Positions 22,557 through 31,432 of a stretch of 33,419 nt of DNA are shown one piece after another. How positions within the stretch are numbered: position 1 is the first letter of the stretch; each line of letters opens with the position of its first letter. Source of the DNA: Cytophagales bacterium (lineage in GTDB: Bacteria; Bacteroidota; Bacteroidia; Cytophagales; Cyclobacteriaceae); contig JAKSBZ010000379.1 of assembly GCA_022360875.1 (NCBI GenBank), positions 1-33,419 of the forward strand. The letters are read 5' to 3'. The position numbers and the translations under genes were made by a program. A model generated the notes under the pieces. That model was not told where the DNA came from and ran no database searches. It saw only the letters and a program-made list of their open reading frames with translations.

Positions 22557-23441
22557 ATGAGACGATACGCATGCTTTATTCCGGTTCTTCTCTTAAGCCT
22601 CCTGTTTTTTTCCTGCGGAAAAAAACAGAAACAAAATTATGAGCACACGCAAGCAAACGCGGCTAAACGTACTGCACTGAAAATTGTGAGTTTGGGCGGA
22701 CAGACAACCGAAATCATTTTTTCATTGGGAAAAGGAAAGGCTATTGTCGGCCGCGATGTTACCAGCATCTATCCCGAACAGGCACTTGCCATCACATCAG
22801 TAGGACGCGGCAAAGCAATTACGGCGGAATCCATCCTTTCTACTAATGCCAACCTGCTGGTAATGCCCGAAGGACAACTGAAAAAAGAAACCGTCGACCA
22901 GCTGCAGGCCGCCAAAATGGACATACTGACCTATCCGGATAAAAAAAGTATAAATCAGCTGAAATCCGCGGTAAAGATTATCTCTGAAAAACTGGACAGA
23001 AAACGAGAGGGCGAAGCTATTCTATCTCAAATCGACCGCGACTTGGCCGGACTGCACGCAGCGAAAGACAAGCGGCCAAAAGTGCTGTTCGTTTATGCGC
23101 GAGGTTCCGGTGCCATGAGCATTGCCGGAAATAACACTTTTGCTGAAGAAATCATTCGGCTGGCCGGCGGACAGCTGGCAGTTGAAGGAATCAAAGACTT
23201 CAAACCGCTAACGCCGGAGGGACTGATTCAGGCCAACCCGGATTTCATGCTTTTTTTTGATTCAGGATTGAAAAGTCTGGGCGGAAAAGAAGGAGTACTG
23301 AAAATACAGGGTGTTTCCGAAACCACTGCAGGAAAAAAGATGCAGATCATTTCGATGGAGGGCTCCTTGCTTTCCAGTTTCGGGCCGAGGCTGGGGCAGG
23401 CTGTAAAGGAGTTGCATGAAAAAATTTCCGTTCATCAGTAA
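22557..23441 (+). CDS. hmuT: Heme ABC transporter substrate-binding lipoprotein
   Basis: HmuT takes heme from the outer-membrane receptor and hands it to the HmuUV permease. The 294 residues start with a lipoprotein signal, lipobox LFFSC and Cys20. The mature part has the class III binding-protein fold: KIVSLGGQTTEIIFSLG in the first lobe, then a long helix, then KVLFVYARGSGAMSIAGNNTF and NPDFMLFF in the second lobe. The VYARGSG and GGQ blocks fit the HmuT/heme group rather than siderophore proteins. The frame is open 23 codons upstream, but MRRYACFIP at 22557 gives the proper signal sequence. First gene of the hmu operon; it overlaps hmuU by 26 bases. Confidence 0.9.
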   Translation: MRRYACFIPVLLLSLLFFSCGKKQKQNYEHTQANAAKRTALKIVSLGGQTTEIIFSLGKGKAIVGRDVTSIYPEQALAITSVGRGKAITAESILSTNANLLVMPEGQLKKETVDQLQAAKMDILTYPDKKSINQLKSAVKIISEKLDRKREGEAILSQIDRDLAGLHAAKDKRPKVLFVYARGSGAMSIAGNNTFAEEIIRLAGGQLAVEGIKDFKPLTPEGLIQANPDFMLFFDSGLKSLGGKEGVLKIQGVSETTAGKKMQIISMEGSLLSSFGPRLGQAVKELHEKISVHQ

Positions 23442-24537
23442 GCTAAAAAACAAGATGGAGGCAGTGGAGCAAAACAGCCGCACACTATTCAGAATAAGCA
23501 AACTGAGACGGCTGAGCGTAACATTTGGTTTAAGCTTACTCGCCGTTTTCACCCTTTCTCTGGGAACCGGTGCAGTAGACATTCCTGTGAGCCAGCTTCA
23601 TGCTGTTGTCATTAAGTATCTGGGCTTTGAGCCTTCGGCGGCCTTCAGCCCGCAGCAGGAAGCCGTTTTGCTTCACATACGCCTGCCGCGCCTGCTGTTG
23701 GCGGTTATTGTCGGCAGCGGACTGGGCATTTCCGGAGCTGTGCTGCAGGGACTGTTCCGCAACCCGCTTGTCGAACCTGCGCTCATCGGCGTCTCGAGCG
23801 GATCGGCGCTGGCGGCTGTCATCGTTATTGTCTTTTCGGGCTTTTTCTCCGGTGCAATAAAAGAAATCCTGGGCGTGTATTTACTTCCCGTTCTTGCTTT
23901 TTGCGGCGGTCTTTTCGCCGCACTGACAGCCTACAGGCTGAGCAAAATTGACGGCTGTTCAAACATTGCGCTGTTGATTCTGATAGGCGTGGCCATCAAT
24001 GCAATGGCCGCCGCGCTGATCGGTCTGACAATCTACTTTGCCAGCGAATCGGCATTGCGCGACTTCACTTTCTGGAGCATGGGCGACTTAGCAGGCGCCA
24101 CGTGGCAGAAAATCGGAATAAGCAGTCTTTTCGTGCTTGTTCCTTCGGCCTACCTCTTGAAATATCATCGGGAACTCAACGCCCTGGCCCTGGGCGAACC
24201 GGAAGCCGCCTATTTGGGAATTCCCGTGGAAAAAGTCAAGCGAACAATGATTGCCGCTGCGGCTCTGATAGTCGGCGCCTCGGTGGCCATAACAGGAATA
24301 ATCAGCTTTATCGGACTGGTAATACCGCACATGGTCCGCACTGCTTTCGGTCCGGACCACAAACTCGTTCTGACGGGAAGCATGCTGGGCGGCGCCGCAT
24401 TGCTGATTTTGGCTGACTTGGCGGCCAGGACCCTGGTTTCTCCGGCAGAACTTCCTATAGGCATAGTTACTGCATTGGTGGGAGCTCCTTTTTTCACTTA
24501 TTTATTAGTAAAAAACAAAAAGAAAAGGGCTGTCTAA
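23416..24537 (+). CDS. hmuU: Heme ABC transporter permease (FecCD family)
   Basis: This 373-residue inner-membrane permease imports heme. The FecCD fold is clear: LHIRLPRLLLAVIVGSGLGISGAVLQGLFRNPLVEPALIGVSSG covers the second and third segments, GVAINAM and FWSMGDL follow, and the C-terminal ITGIISFIGLVIPHMVR contains the coupling region for the ATPase. About ten membrane segments are expected. The first ATG (23416) lies 26 bases inside hmuT; ATG 23455 is an alternative that would avoid the overlap and lose 13 residues. Confidence 0.93.
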   Translation: MKKFPFISKLKNKMEAVEQNSRTLFRISKLRRLSVTFGLSLLAVFTLSLGTGAVDIPVSQLHAVVIKYLGFEPSAAFSPQQEAVLLHIRLPRLLLAVIVGSGLGISGAVLQGLFRNPLVEPALIGVSSGSALAAVIVIVFSGFFSGAIKEILGVYLLPVLAFCGGLFAALTAYRLSKIDGCSNIALLILIGVAINAMAAALIGLTIYFASESALRDFTFWSMGDLAGATWQKIGISSLFVLVPSAYLLKYHRELNALALGEPEAAYLGIPVEKVKRTMIAAAALIVGASVAITGIISFIGLVIPHMVRTAFGPDHKLVLTGSMLGGAALLILADLAARTLVSPAELPIGIVTALVGAPFFTYLLVKNKKKRAV

Positions 24538-24546
24538 GTCAAAAGC

Positions 24547-25410
24547 ATGTTGAGAACATACCAGGTTAACGCTGAAGCAAGCGGAAAGAAGATATTGGAA
24601 GATATTTCCCTAGACATTCATCCGGGGAAATTTACAGCAGTCCTAGGAAGCAATGGTGCCGGAAAATCCACACTACTAAAAGTGTTTGCCGGCTCGCTGC
24701 AGCCCGCAAGCGGAACGGTTTGGCTAGGAAAACGAATGCTCAAAGCCGTTCCGGCAAAAGAACTGGCCAGAAAGCGGGCCGTGCTTTCGCAGCATTTTCA
24801 TATCAATTTTCCCTTTCGGGCAGAGGAAGTGGTGATGCTGGGACGACTACCGCACGAAACGGGAGACAAGGTGGATCAGGAAATTTGCAAACTTATGATG
24901 GAGAAAACCGACACGCTCAAATTTGCCGGAAGAACCTTTACCAGCCTTTCGGGAGGCGAACAGCAGCGGGTGCAGCTGGCTCGCGTTTTAACGCAGATTT
25001 GGAGCGTCAGCCGGGAACCGAAATATCTGCTGCTTGACGAGCCGACATCAAGCATGGATTTGATGCAGCAGCAACAGGTTCTGGAATTGATAAAATCGGT
25101 TTGCGGCGAGCATATTGGTGTGCTGGCGATTGTCCACGACCTGAATATGGCTTCACAATTTGCCGACAATGTACTCTTCCTGAAAAAAGGCAAGCAAGTG
25201 GCTCAGGGACATTTGGCAGATGTGTTTCAGAAAAAAATTATCGAAGAAACTTTCTCTCATCCCGTCAAAATGATCCCCTGCCCAGGCAACCGGTGCCCGT
25301 TCGTTATTGCCGATTCCTGCAAGCACCCGACAGCAGCTGAAGCAACAAACAAAATGCAGGACCAATCCGGCAGGCAGTTACACTTCAAACAAAACAAAAG
25401 CATCAGTTAG
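24547..25410 (+). CDS. hmuV: Heme ABC transporter ATP-binding protein
   Basis: HmuV powers heme import through HmuU. The 287-residue ATPase has Walker A GSNGAGKST (34-42), the signature LSGGEQQRVQ (134-143), Walker B LLLDEP (161-166) and the switch histidine at 197 in AIVHDLN. The C-terminal 40 residues are an extension: CPGNRCPF gives two cysteines, then a polar tail. Such tails vary in the family. The ATG lies 9 bases after hmuU. Confidence 0.93.
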   Translation: MLRTYQVNAEASGKKILEDISLDIHPGKFTAVLGSNGAGKSTLLKVFAGSLQPASGTVWLGKRMLKAVPAKELARKRAVLSQHFHINFPFRAEEVVMLGRLPHETGDKVDQEICKLMMEKTDTLKFAGRTFTSLSGGEQQRVQLARVLTQIWSVSREPKYLLLDEPTSSMDLMQQQQVLELIKSVCGEHIGVLAIVHDLNMASQFADNVLFLKKGKQVAQGHLADVFQKKIIEETFSHPVKMIPCPGNRCPFVIADSCKHPTAAEATNKMQDQSGRQLHFKQNKSIS

Positions 25411-25430
25411 AACAACGAATCTCACTATAA

Positions 25431-26501
25431 ATGGAATCAACACATCAAACTAAAACACTACAGGGACAAGCATTAAAAGAAGCCGCCGCTCGGCTTTCCG
25501 CAGAGGAACCCCGGCTTTACCCGCGAGACATCGCCGCACGATTAGGCGTTTCGGAAGGAGAACTGGCAGCCTCCAAAACGGGAGAAAACACTGTTCGCTT
25601 AGAAGGCACATGGCAGAATTTTGTGAAGCGCCTGCCGCAGCTGAACAAAGTGATGTCGCTAACCCGAAACGAAGGCTGCGTACTGGAACACAAAGGCACG
25701 TTCCAAAAAGTGCAAACATTCGGAGAAGGACACCATGCCATGGGACAGGTCCTCGGACCTATAGAAACACGCATATTTTTCCATGCTTGGCACGTCGCTT
25801 TTTATATCAGCCAGCCCGAAAAAAAGGGATTCAAGGAAACTATTCAGGTTTTTGACAAATCAGGCGAAGCAGTAACCAAAATCTACCTAGACGAAAAAAA
25901 CGGCAACCGCAAAGCATGGGACCAGCTTATTGCCGACTTCAAAAGCAAAGACCAAAGCAATGCATTCATTACCGAAAGTTATCAGAAAGCCGACACTTTG
26001 TCAAAAGAAGAGATTGACGCGAAGGCGTTCCGAAACGACTGGAAATCGATGAAAGACACGCATGAATTCTTCAGCATGCTGCGCAGGCACCAAGTTCACC
26101 GCATAGACGCGCTGCACCTGGCAGGAAAAGAATTTGCCTACAGGGTAAAACCAGAAGGTTTGCAGCTTTTGCTTGAAAATGCCGCTGAAACGGCCTTTCC
26201 CATCATGATTTTCGCCGGCAACCGCGGAAACGTCCAGATACACCAGGGCAAGATCAATCGCGTGGTGCCGATGAATCACTGGCTAAACATTATGGATCCG
26301 AATTTCAACATGCACCTGCGCATGGATTTGGTAAACGAAGCCTGGGTGGTGCGCAAGCAGACAAAAGACGGCATTGTCACCTCCCTTGAACTTTTCAGCA
26401 AAGAGCGCGAACTGATTGCCCAGTTCTTCGGCCTGAGGAAATTCGGCAAGCCGGAAAAAGAAGACTGGAGAAAACTAATATACAGCTTGGAAAGAGTTTA
26501 A
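25431..26501 (+). CDS. hmuS: Heme-degrading or heme-carrier protein HmuS/HemS
   Basis: This 356-residue cytoplasmic protein accepts imported heme. It is a tandem-repeat HemS/ChuS fold: the first half has GCVLEHKGTFQKV and FFHAWHVAFYI (about 82-126), and the second repeats the pattern with FPIMIFAGNRGNVQIHQGKI and MDPNFNMHLRMDLVNEAWVVRKQT. DTHEFFSMLRRH (209-220) contains a His in the region that supplies the axial heme ligand in HemS. Some members degrade heme with oxygen and others only store or pass it on; the sequence does not decide. It lies 20 bases after hmuV. Confidence 0.9.
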   Translation: MESTHQTKTLQGQALKEAAARLSAEEPRLYPRDIAARLGVSEGELAASKTGENTVRLEGTWQNFVKRLPQLNKVMSLTRNEGCVLEHKGTFQKVQTFGEGHHAMGQVLGPIETRIFFHAWHVAFYISQPEKKGFKETIQVFDKSGEAVTKIYLDEKNGNRKAWDQLIADFKSKDQSNAFITESYQKADTLSKEEIDAKAFRNDWKSMKDTHEFFSMLRRHQVHRIDALHLAGKEFAYRVKPEGLQLLLENAAETAFPIMIFAGNRGNVQIHQGKINRVVPMNHWLNIMDPNFNMHLRMDLVNEAWVVRKQTKDGIVTSLELFSKERELIAQFFGLRKFGKPEKEDWRKLIYSLERV

Positions 26502-26511
26502 AATCAAGCCA

Positions 26512-26536
26512 AGCAGGAGCGGTTACCGCTCTTGCT
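26512..26536 (+). terminator. Strong hairpin between hmuS and the receptor gene
   Basis: AGCAGGAGCGG (26512-26522) pairs with CCGCTCTTGCT (26526-26536) over 11 positions with one G-U pair and a 3-base loop. An eight-T run follows 14 bases later (26551-26558), too far for a standard terminator. It more likely lowers read-through or stabilises the 3' end of the hmuTUVS message. Confidence 0.55.
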
Positions 26537-26595
26537 GACCTTTAATAAAATTTTTTTTATCTAGATGTTTAGAATTAATCTCATTAAAAATAAAA

Positions 26596-28815
26596 ATGAA
26601 AGCTTTTTTCCTTTTTTTCTTCTTAAGCATTTTTTCTTTCAATAGCTGGGCACAACACCTGAAACTGCTTGACTCCGAAACAAAGAAACCCATAGAAGGT
26701 GCTGTCCTGGGCAAAAAAGCAGACGAAAAAAGTCCGGGATTCTGTGAAATTTCGGACTACAAAGGAAAAATAAAACTGCCTTTTTCGCCAGGCGGCAAAG
26801 CCGTAAAGCTTGAAATTCATCACTTAAGCTACCATAACGTTTTCATTACGTGGAAAGGACATGCTGACACGACAGTATTTCTGAAGCCAGTCAATCAGCA
26901 CTTAAACGAAGTGGTGGTGACAGCGCATCGCAGGCCCGAATCTGCAAAAAATGTTGTGTATAAGGTGCAGGTAATTGACCGGGAGAAAATCGAACAGTCG
27001 GGCTCGACGGATTTGCCTGCTGTGCTGGCAATGCTCCCGGGGCTGAACTTCACACAAAACGGAGCTACCGGAACTTCTGATTTGGTGATGCAGGGACTTG
27101 AGGGAAATTACGTGAAAATTCTGGTAGACGGCATCCCGATGGTGGGAAAATCCGGAACCGAAGAAGAAATTGATCTTTCCCACATCAACATCAATCTCGT
27201 GGAGCGGGTTGAGATCGTTGAAGGACCAATGGCCGCTGCATTCGGTGCAGACGCCCTGGCCGGCGTTATCAATATCATCACGAAAAAGGGCGCCGAAAAC
27301 ATGGAGCGCGTCAGCGTGTCCGCGTCATGGCAAGAAGAAACCGTAGGCTCGTCGTACGGTGCCGACGAAAGCAAGCGCAGCGGCGATGCGACGGTAAATC
27401 TCAGACTGTCGCCGAAGACAACCTGGCAGGCGTCAGCAGGATGGAGAGATTTTAAAGGCTGGAAAAACGAATATGAAGGACGCCGATACTTTTGGCACCC
27501 GAAAGAACAATTCCTGTGGAGCAGCCTGCTCCGCCGCCATGACAAGAACCTTGACCTGTATTACAAAATCAGTTTTTTGGACGAAACGATTGTTTCTTAC
27601 GGCGAGTTCAGCGGCATAGGCACTCCTACGGCTATTGATCAACATTTCGTATCGAACCGCTGGACGCACTCGCTGAAAAGCACTTGGAACTTCAGCCATA
27701 CGAGTACACTGAGCGCCTATATCTCCTATGCCGACTATATCCGGGACGCGGAAACCTACGCTGTAAACGGACTCGACGGATCAAAATCCAAAACTAAATC
27801 ATCGGACTTTGGAACTGCAGGCTGGAATGCCAGAGCTGAATACAGCCGGCAATGGAAATCGGTGAATTTGTCGGTTGGATCCGACTTGTCTTCGGAAAAA
27901 GGATCGGGGGATAAAATAGCGAATGCCGAAACGCTGTACACAGCCGGCTTGTTCTGTGCCGCGGAAATGAGGTGGAAGGACCGGATAAAAATCCGACCGG
28001 CGCTCCGTTATTCTTACCACTCCGTTTACAAATCACCGTTGATTCCGCAGATTAACATTAAAGCAAACTTAACGGAGCAACTGAGTCTTCGGGCCGCTTA
28101 CGGAAAGGGCTTTCGCGCCCCGTCCATCAAAGAACTCTTCTACAGCTTCGTGGACAGCAATCACAATATTAAAGGAAACAAAGACCTGAATCCGGAAAAA
28201 TCAGTCAACTATCAGGCAGGCATTCAGTGGCAAAATGAACTAGCGAAAAACTGGATGTCCCAGTGGAGCGCCAGTGCATTTTACAACGACATCGAAGACA
28301 AAATCGAGTACTTTCAGTCGGTTAGCGACGCAACCCAGTACACCGCCTACAATGTTCTGAGCAAAAAAACCAAAGGACTTTCTCTTGAGCACAAAACCGT
28401 TTTCAGAACGCTTGCCTTATCGCTGAACTACAGTTATACCGGTGTTTCGAACGAGCTGAACTCTAAAAACGACGAAGATTTTGGCTATTTCTCGGAATGG
28501 GCAGCCGCCGCATCGCACAGCCTGAAAAAATGGAAGTTAAACCTGAACCTAAACTACAAATACACCGGTGAAAGACCGATCCCAAGAGAAAACAACGGAA
28601 TATTTTACATGGAAAAGGTTGAGGCACACCACATGCTCGATTTCACTTTCCTTAAAAAACTTCCGATAGGCTTCACCATTTCAGGAGGAGCCAAAAATAT
28701 CCTGAATGTTACCGCCTTAAGACTGGAAGGGCCCGGGCACAATGCAGAAACCTCACAGACAGTTGGTTATGGCCGCTCCTATTATCTAAAACTCACTTAT
28801 CAATTTTTAAAATAA
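26596..28815 (+). CDS. hmuR: TonB-dependent heme receptor
   Basis: This 739-residue outer-membrane receptor has a signal peptide ending SWA-Q (cleavage after 19). A short regulatory-like domain (about 20-100) precedes the TonB box NEVVVTA (104-110). The plug domain (about 115-235) has the pattern AMLPGLNFTQNGATGTSDLVMQGLEG and VERVEIVEGPMAAAFGADALAGVINIITKK. The beta barrel follows and ends YYLKLTYQFLK with the usual terminal aromatic. Flanking by hmuS and hmuY supports heme as substrate. I did not identify the His ligands of known heme receptors with certainty. Confidence 0.9.
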   Translation: MKAFFLFFFLSIFSFNSWAQHLKLLDSETKKPIEGAVLGKKADEKSPGFCEISDYKGKIKLPFSPGGKAVKLEIHHLSYHNVFITWKGHADTTVFLKPVNQHLNEVVVTAHRRPESAKNVVYKVQVIDREKIEQSGSTDLPAVLAMLPGLNFTQNGATGTSDLVMQGLEGNYVKILVDGIPMVGKSGTEEEIDLSHININLVERVEIVEGPMAAAFGADALAGVINIITKKGAENMERVSVSASWQEETVGSSYGADESKRSGDATVNLRLSPKTTWQASAGWRDFKGWKNEYEGRRYFWHPKEQFLWSSLLRRHDKNLDLYYKISFLDETIVSYGEFSGIGTPTAIDQHFVSNRWTHSLKSTWNFSHTSTLSAYISYADYIRDAETYAVNGLDGSKSKTKSSDFGTAGWNARAEYSRQWKSVNLSVGSDLSSEKGSGDKIANAETLYTAGLFCAAEMRWKDRIKIRPALRYSYHSVYKSPLIPQINIKANLTEQLSLRAAYGKGFRAPSIKELFYSFVDSNHNIKGNKDLNPEKSVNYQAGIQWQNELAKNWMSQWSASAFYNDIEDKIEYFQSVSDATQYTAYNVLSKKTKGLSLEHKTVFRTLALSLNYSYTGVSNELNSKNDEDFGYFSEWAAAASHSLKKWKLNLNLNYKYTGERPIPRENNGIFYMEKVEAHHMLDFTFLKKLPIGFTISGGAKNILNVTALRLEGPGHNAETSQTVGYGRSYYLKLTYQFLK

Positions 28816-28844
28816 AATCATTTTCAATAACAAATACAACACAA

Positions 28845-29930
28845 ATGAACATACTAAAAAGAACCGCGTTCTTCATTTTTACTGCTTTAATTTACGCCTC
28901 ATGTTCCAGCAGCGAGGATGACATTGCCAATATTCCGGTAGTCGAAGGATCAACGGTTATCAAAACTGAAATGGGCGCTGACCAGTCAAAGCAGGTATAC
29001 GTGAACCTGAACGAAGGAAAATCAGGCATAGCACAGGTAAAAAACAATCTGTGGGACCTGGCTTTTTTCAACGGCAGCGACTTCGTCGTGAAAATTAACT
29101 ATACGATAGGCGCCCGTGCGCTGGCTACCGGAGCGGCTTCATTTAACGAGCTAAGCCAGGAAAAAATCGACGAAATAAAAAAGAAGCTGCCCGGCGGCTA
29201 TGCCGACCCTGTGGAGTCGGTGGACAATCAAAACGGAAGCTTTGAAGAAACAGCCATCGCCCGCGTGTCGGCTAACGCTAAAGAAAATCAAGTGTACCTG
29301 CTGAAACTGGGATCTGTAACCACACACGGAGAACAGGGTCCGGTAACGCAAACCCTAGGCTGGAGACTGATTCAGCTGCGGCAAAACGGGAGCGAATACA
29401 CCCTGGAATATTCAGAAGTTGGAGAGGGAAAAGACTTCAAGGCTACGGAAACCATTAAAATACGAAAAAGAAGCGGCTACAATTTCAGTTACCTCTCATT
29501 GAAAGCCAAAAAAACGGTAGAAGCAGAGCCTAAATCCGAAAGCTGGGACATTCTGTTTACAAAAATGAGCGACCGCGCAGAAGACTTCGGCGGAATTGCC
29601 TACACCTTTACCGATTATGTGCTGATAAACACCCTGGGAGGCACACAAACCGCGGAAATAAGACTGAAAGAAGGAGAAGACTGGGACGCCGCGTTTGATG
29701 CGTTTACGGCCGAAAATGCTGCGGGGCTGGAATTCACTAAAGGTCAGAATAAAATCGGCAGGACTTGGCGCGCGCTGAATTTCGATGCCAAGAAATATGA
29801 AATCAAAAAAGACCGGTTTTATGTGATAAAAGATGTACACGGCTACATGTACAAACTGCGGCTGACTTCGCTGTACGATAAAAGCGGAAAACGCAGCGGA
29901 CCGGAATTTCAATATGTTCACCTGAAATAA
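28845..29930 (+). CDS. hmuY: HmuY family heme-binding lipoprotein
   Basis: HmuY is an outer-membrane or secreted hemophore that strips heme from host or environmental proteins; the Porphyromonas protein is the type member. The 361 residues start with a lipoprotein signal, lipobox YASC and Cys20. The protein shows two halves with a repeated pattern: NNLWDLAFFNGSDFVVKINYTIG (about 67-90) and ESWDILFTKMSDRAEDFGG (about 228-246). The C-terminal block FYVIKDVHGYMYKLRLTSLYD followed by GPEFQYVHLK is typical. It is longer than the single-domain Porphyromonas protein. It lies 29 bases after the receptor gene, its likely partner. Confidence 0.87.
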   Translation: MNILKRTAFFIFTALIYASCSSSEDDIANIPVVEGSTVIKTEMGADQSKQVYVNLNEGKSGIAQVKNNLWDLAFFNGSDFVVKINYTIGARALATGAASFNELSQEKIDEIKKKLPGGYADPVESVDNQNGSFEETAIARVSANAKENQVYLLKLGSVTTHGEQGPVTQTLGWRLIQLRQNGSEYTLEYSEVGEGKDFKATETIKIRKRSGYNFSYLSLKAKKTVEAEPKSESWDILFTKMSDRAEDFGGIAYTFTDYVLINTLGGTQTAEIRLKEGEDWDAAFDAFTAENAAGLEFTKGQNKIGRTWRALNFDAKKYEIKKDRFYVIKDVHGYMYKLRLTSLYDKSGKRSGPEFQYVHLK

Positions 29931-29933
29931 GAA

Positions 29934-29989
29934 ATGGCCGGAAATTGATCCTAATAGGTCTGTGTTTCAGGAATCATTTTCCTGGCCAT
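29934..29989 (+). other. Long hairpin directly after hmuY
   Basis: ATGGCC-GGAAA (29934-29944) pairs with TTTCC-TGGCCAT (29978-29989), 11 bp with one bulged base and a loop of about 33 bases. It begins 4 bases after the hmuY stop. With no T tract it is not a standard terminator; 3'-end protection or a leader structure of the next gene is possible. Confidence 0.4.
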
Positions 29990-30036
29990 ACTTGTCTGAT
30001 GCTCATCTGGGCTGGATGCGTTGCGTCCCTGTTTTC

Positions 30037-30074
30037 GGCACGGGTGTTCTGCCCGTGCCCTTGTTAGTTTTTTT
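30037..30074 (+). terminator. Hairpin with distal T run before the radical SAM gene
   Basis: GGCACGGG (30037-30044) pairs perfectly with CCCGTGCC (30052-30059) over a 7-base loop, with seven T at 30068-30074. The stem-to-T gap of 8 bases makes it a weak terminator. It may end the hmu operon or control entry into the radical SAM gene, which starts 13 bases later. Confidence 0.45.
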
Positions 30075-30086
30075 AAAAAAATAAAA

Positions 30087-31316
30087 ATGCTGCCTTTGAA
30101 AAAAACCGGAAACCAAATGCCGGATTTTGCTGCACTGTATGCCGGAAAAATCAAAGAATTGCTGCACAAACCTCCTCGAAAAAATGCTGAACGGGTTGCC
30201 TATTTGCACACGCCGTTTTGCCGTTCCCGCTGCTCGTATTGTCCTTTCTACCGCTATACAGAGAAAAAATCAACGAACTTTGCACAGCAAACAGCAACGA
30301 TGATCGAACAATGGGGGACATCGCCTTTCGTAAGCCAAGCGCCTTTCGACATTGTCTTTTTCGGAGGAGGCACACCAACTCTGCCCAATGCTCAGGATCT
30401 AAACCACCTTTTAACAGCATTCAACAAACATTTCAAAAAAAACGACAACTGCGAATTCACTTTCGAAACGACACTTACCCACATTACGCCTGAGCGCTTG
30501 GAAGTCCTGAAGCGACAGGAGGTCAATCGTCTGAGCATCGGATTGCAGACGTTCGATGAAAATCTGCGAAAAATGCTTGGCCGGCCCTCTACTCTCGACA
30601 ATATGCTGCGAAAAATCAGAATGGTAAAAGAAGCGGGATTCCGTTTCAATTTGGACATGATGTACGGTTTGCCGGGACAAACCGCGGAAGAATTCGCTGA
30701 CGGCATAAGGAAAGCAATGGACTGCGGAGCGGACAATATCTCTCAGTACCAGCTGCAGCTGTTCGATGACACACCTTTGAAACAGTCTTTGAAAAAAGGA
30801 AAATTTTTTGCTTTGCTCGACGAGGAATCCGTTTTTCAAATGCAGCTGGCCGGCCTTGAAACCTGCAAAGCATACGGCTACAAACAATGGAATCTCAAAA
30901 ACTTTTCGCCCGGGGGCGAACCTTGCCGCTATACGCAAACCGTCTACAAAGAACGTGATATGCTTCCGCTGGGCTCCGGCGGCGGCGGCATGATCGAAGA
31001 CTACAGCATTTTCACCTTTCCTCAAATCGAAAAATATTACGAAGCCATTAAGAAAGGCTGCTATCCAGTTTTTCAATTAAAGAAAACTTCAAATGAAGGA
31101 CTCATTCAAAAAAAACTAACAGGCATTTTGGAAAGCGGAAAAATTGATGTCAAAAGCTTCGAAGATGCTTTTGGAACAAACTGCCTAAAAAAATACAGAA
31201 AACACTTCCGGCTCTGGAAACAGCAGAACTGGATGCGCCAGGAAGGTAAGAACTTCGAAATAACCATCGAGGGCATGCGGCATTTTATGAAAATGAAAAA
31301 AGTCATCTTGACCTAA
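30087..31316 (+). CDS. HutW/ChuW-like radical SAM protein (heme utilisation)
   Basis: This 409-residue cytoplasmic enzyme belongs to the HemN/HemW superfamily. The iron-sulphur motif is Cys45-xxx-Cys49-xx-Cys52 in HTPFCRSRCSYCPFY, followed by GGGTPT (93-98) and the ETT, LSIGLQTF and DMMYGLPGQT strands that bind S-adenosylmethionine. The C-terminal part (YGYKQWNLKNFSPG, then LPLGSGGGGMIEDYSIF) fits HutW/ChuW better than HemW. ChuW opens the heme ring without oxygen and releases iron. Placement after hmuY supports a heme role. A longer frame begins at 30021, but it would run through the hairpin; ATG 30087 has an A-rich upstream stretch and is preferred. HemW, a heme chaperone, is the main alternative. 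Confidence 0.78.
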   Translation: MLPLKKTGNQMPDFAALYAGKIKELLHKPPRKNAERVAYLHTPFCRSRCSYCPFYRYTEKKSTNFAQQTATMIEQWGTSPFVSQAPFDIVFFGGGTPTLPNAQDLNHLLTAFNKHFKKNDNCEFTFETTLTHITPERLEVLKRQEVNRLSIGLQTFDENLRKMLGRPSTLDNMLRKIRMVKEAGFRFNLDMMYGLPGQTAEEFADGIRKAMDCGADNISQYQLQLFDDTPLKQSLKKGKFFALLDEESVFQMQLAGLETCKAYGYKQWNLKNFSPGGEPCRYTQTVYKERDMLPLGSGGGGMIEDYSIFTFPQIEKYYEAIKKGCYPVFQLKKTSNEGLIQKKLTGILESGKIDVKSFEDAFGTNCLKKYRKHFRLWKQQNWMRQEGKNFEITIEGMRHFMKMKKVILT

Positions 31317-31380
31317 ATTCTCCGCCAAAGCCCGCAATGACGTTTTTCTGTTCTTGAATGAAAACAACGCTCGCTTAAAC

Positions 31381-31410
31381 AAAAAGCCAGCGCTTTCGTG
31401 CTGGCTTTTT
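31381..31410. terminator. Bidirectional terminator between the radical SAM gene and argS
   Basis: AAAAAGCCAGC (31381-31391) pairs with GCTGGCTTTTT (31400-31410) around an 8-base loop. T runs lie on both strands, so it can end both converging genes. Confidence 0.88.
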
Positions 31411-31432
31411 GTTTATGATAAAATCAATATTT

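Noticed and set aside
30001..30086. Possible riboswitch (TPP-like wording CTGATGCTCATCTGGGCTGG) before the radical SAM gene
   Set aside because: The conserved TPP cores are not present; only simple hairpins can be drawn.
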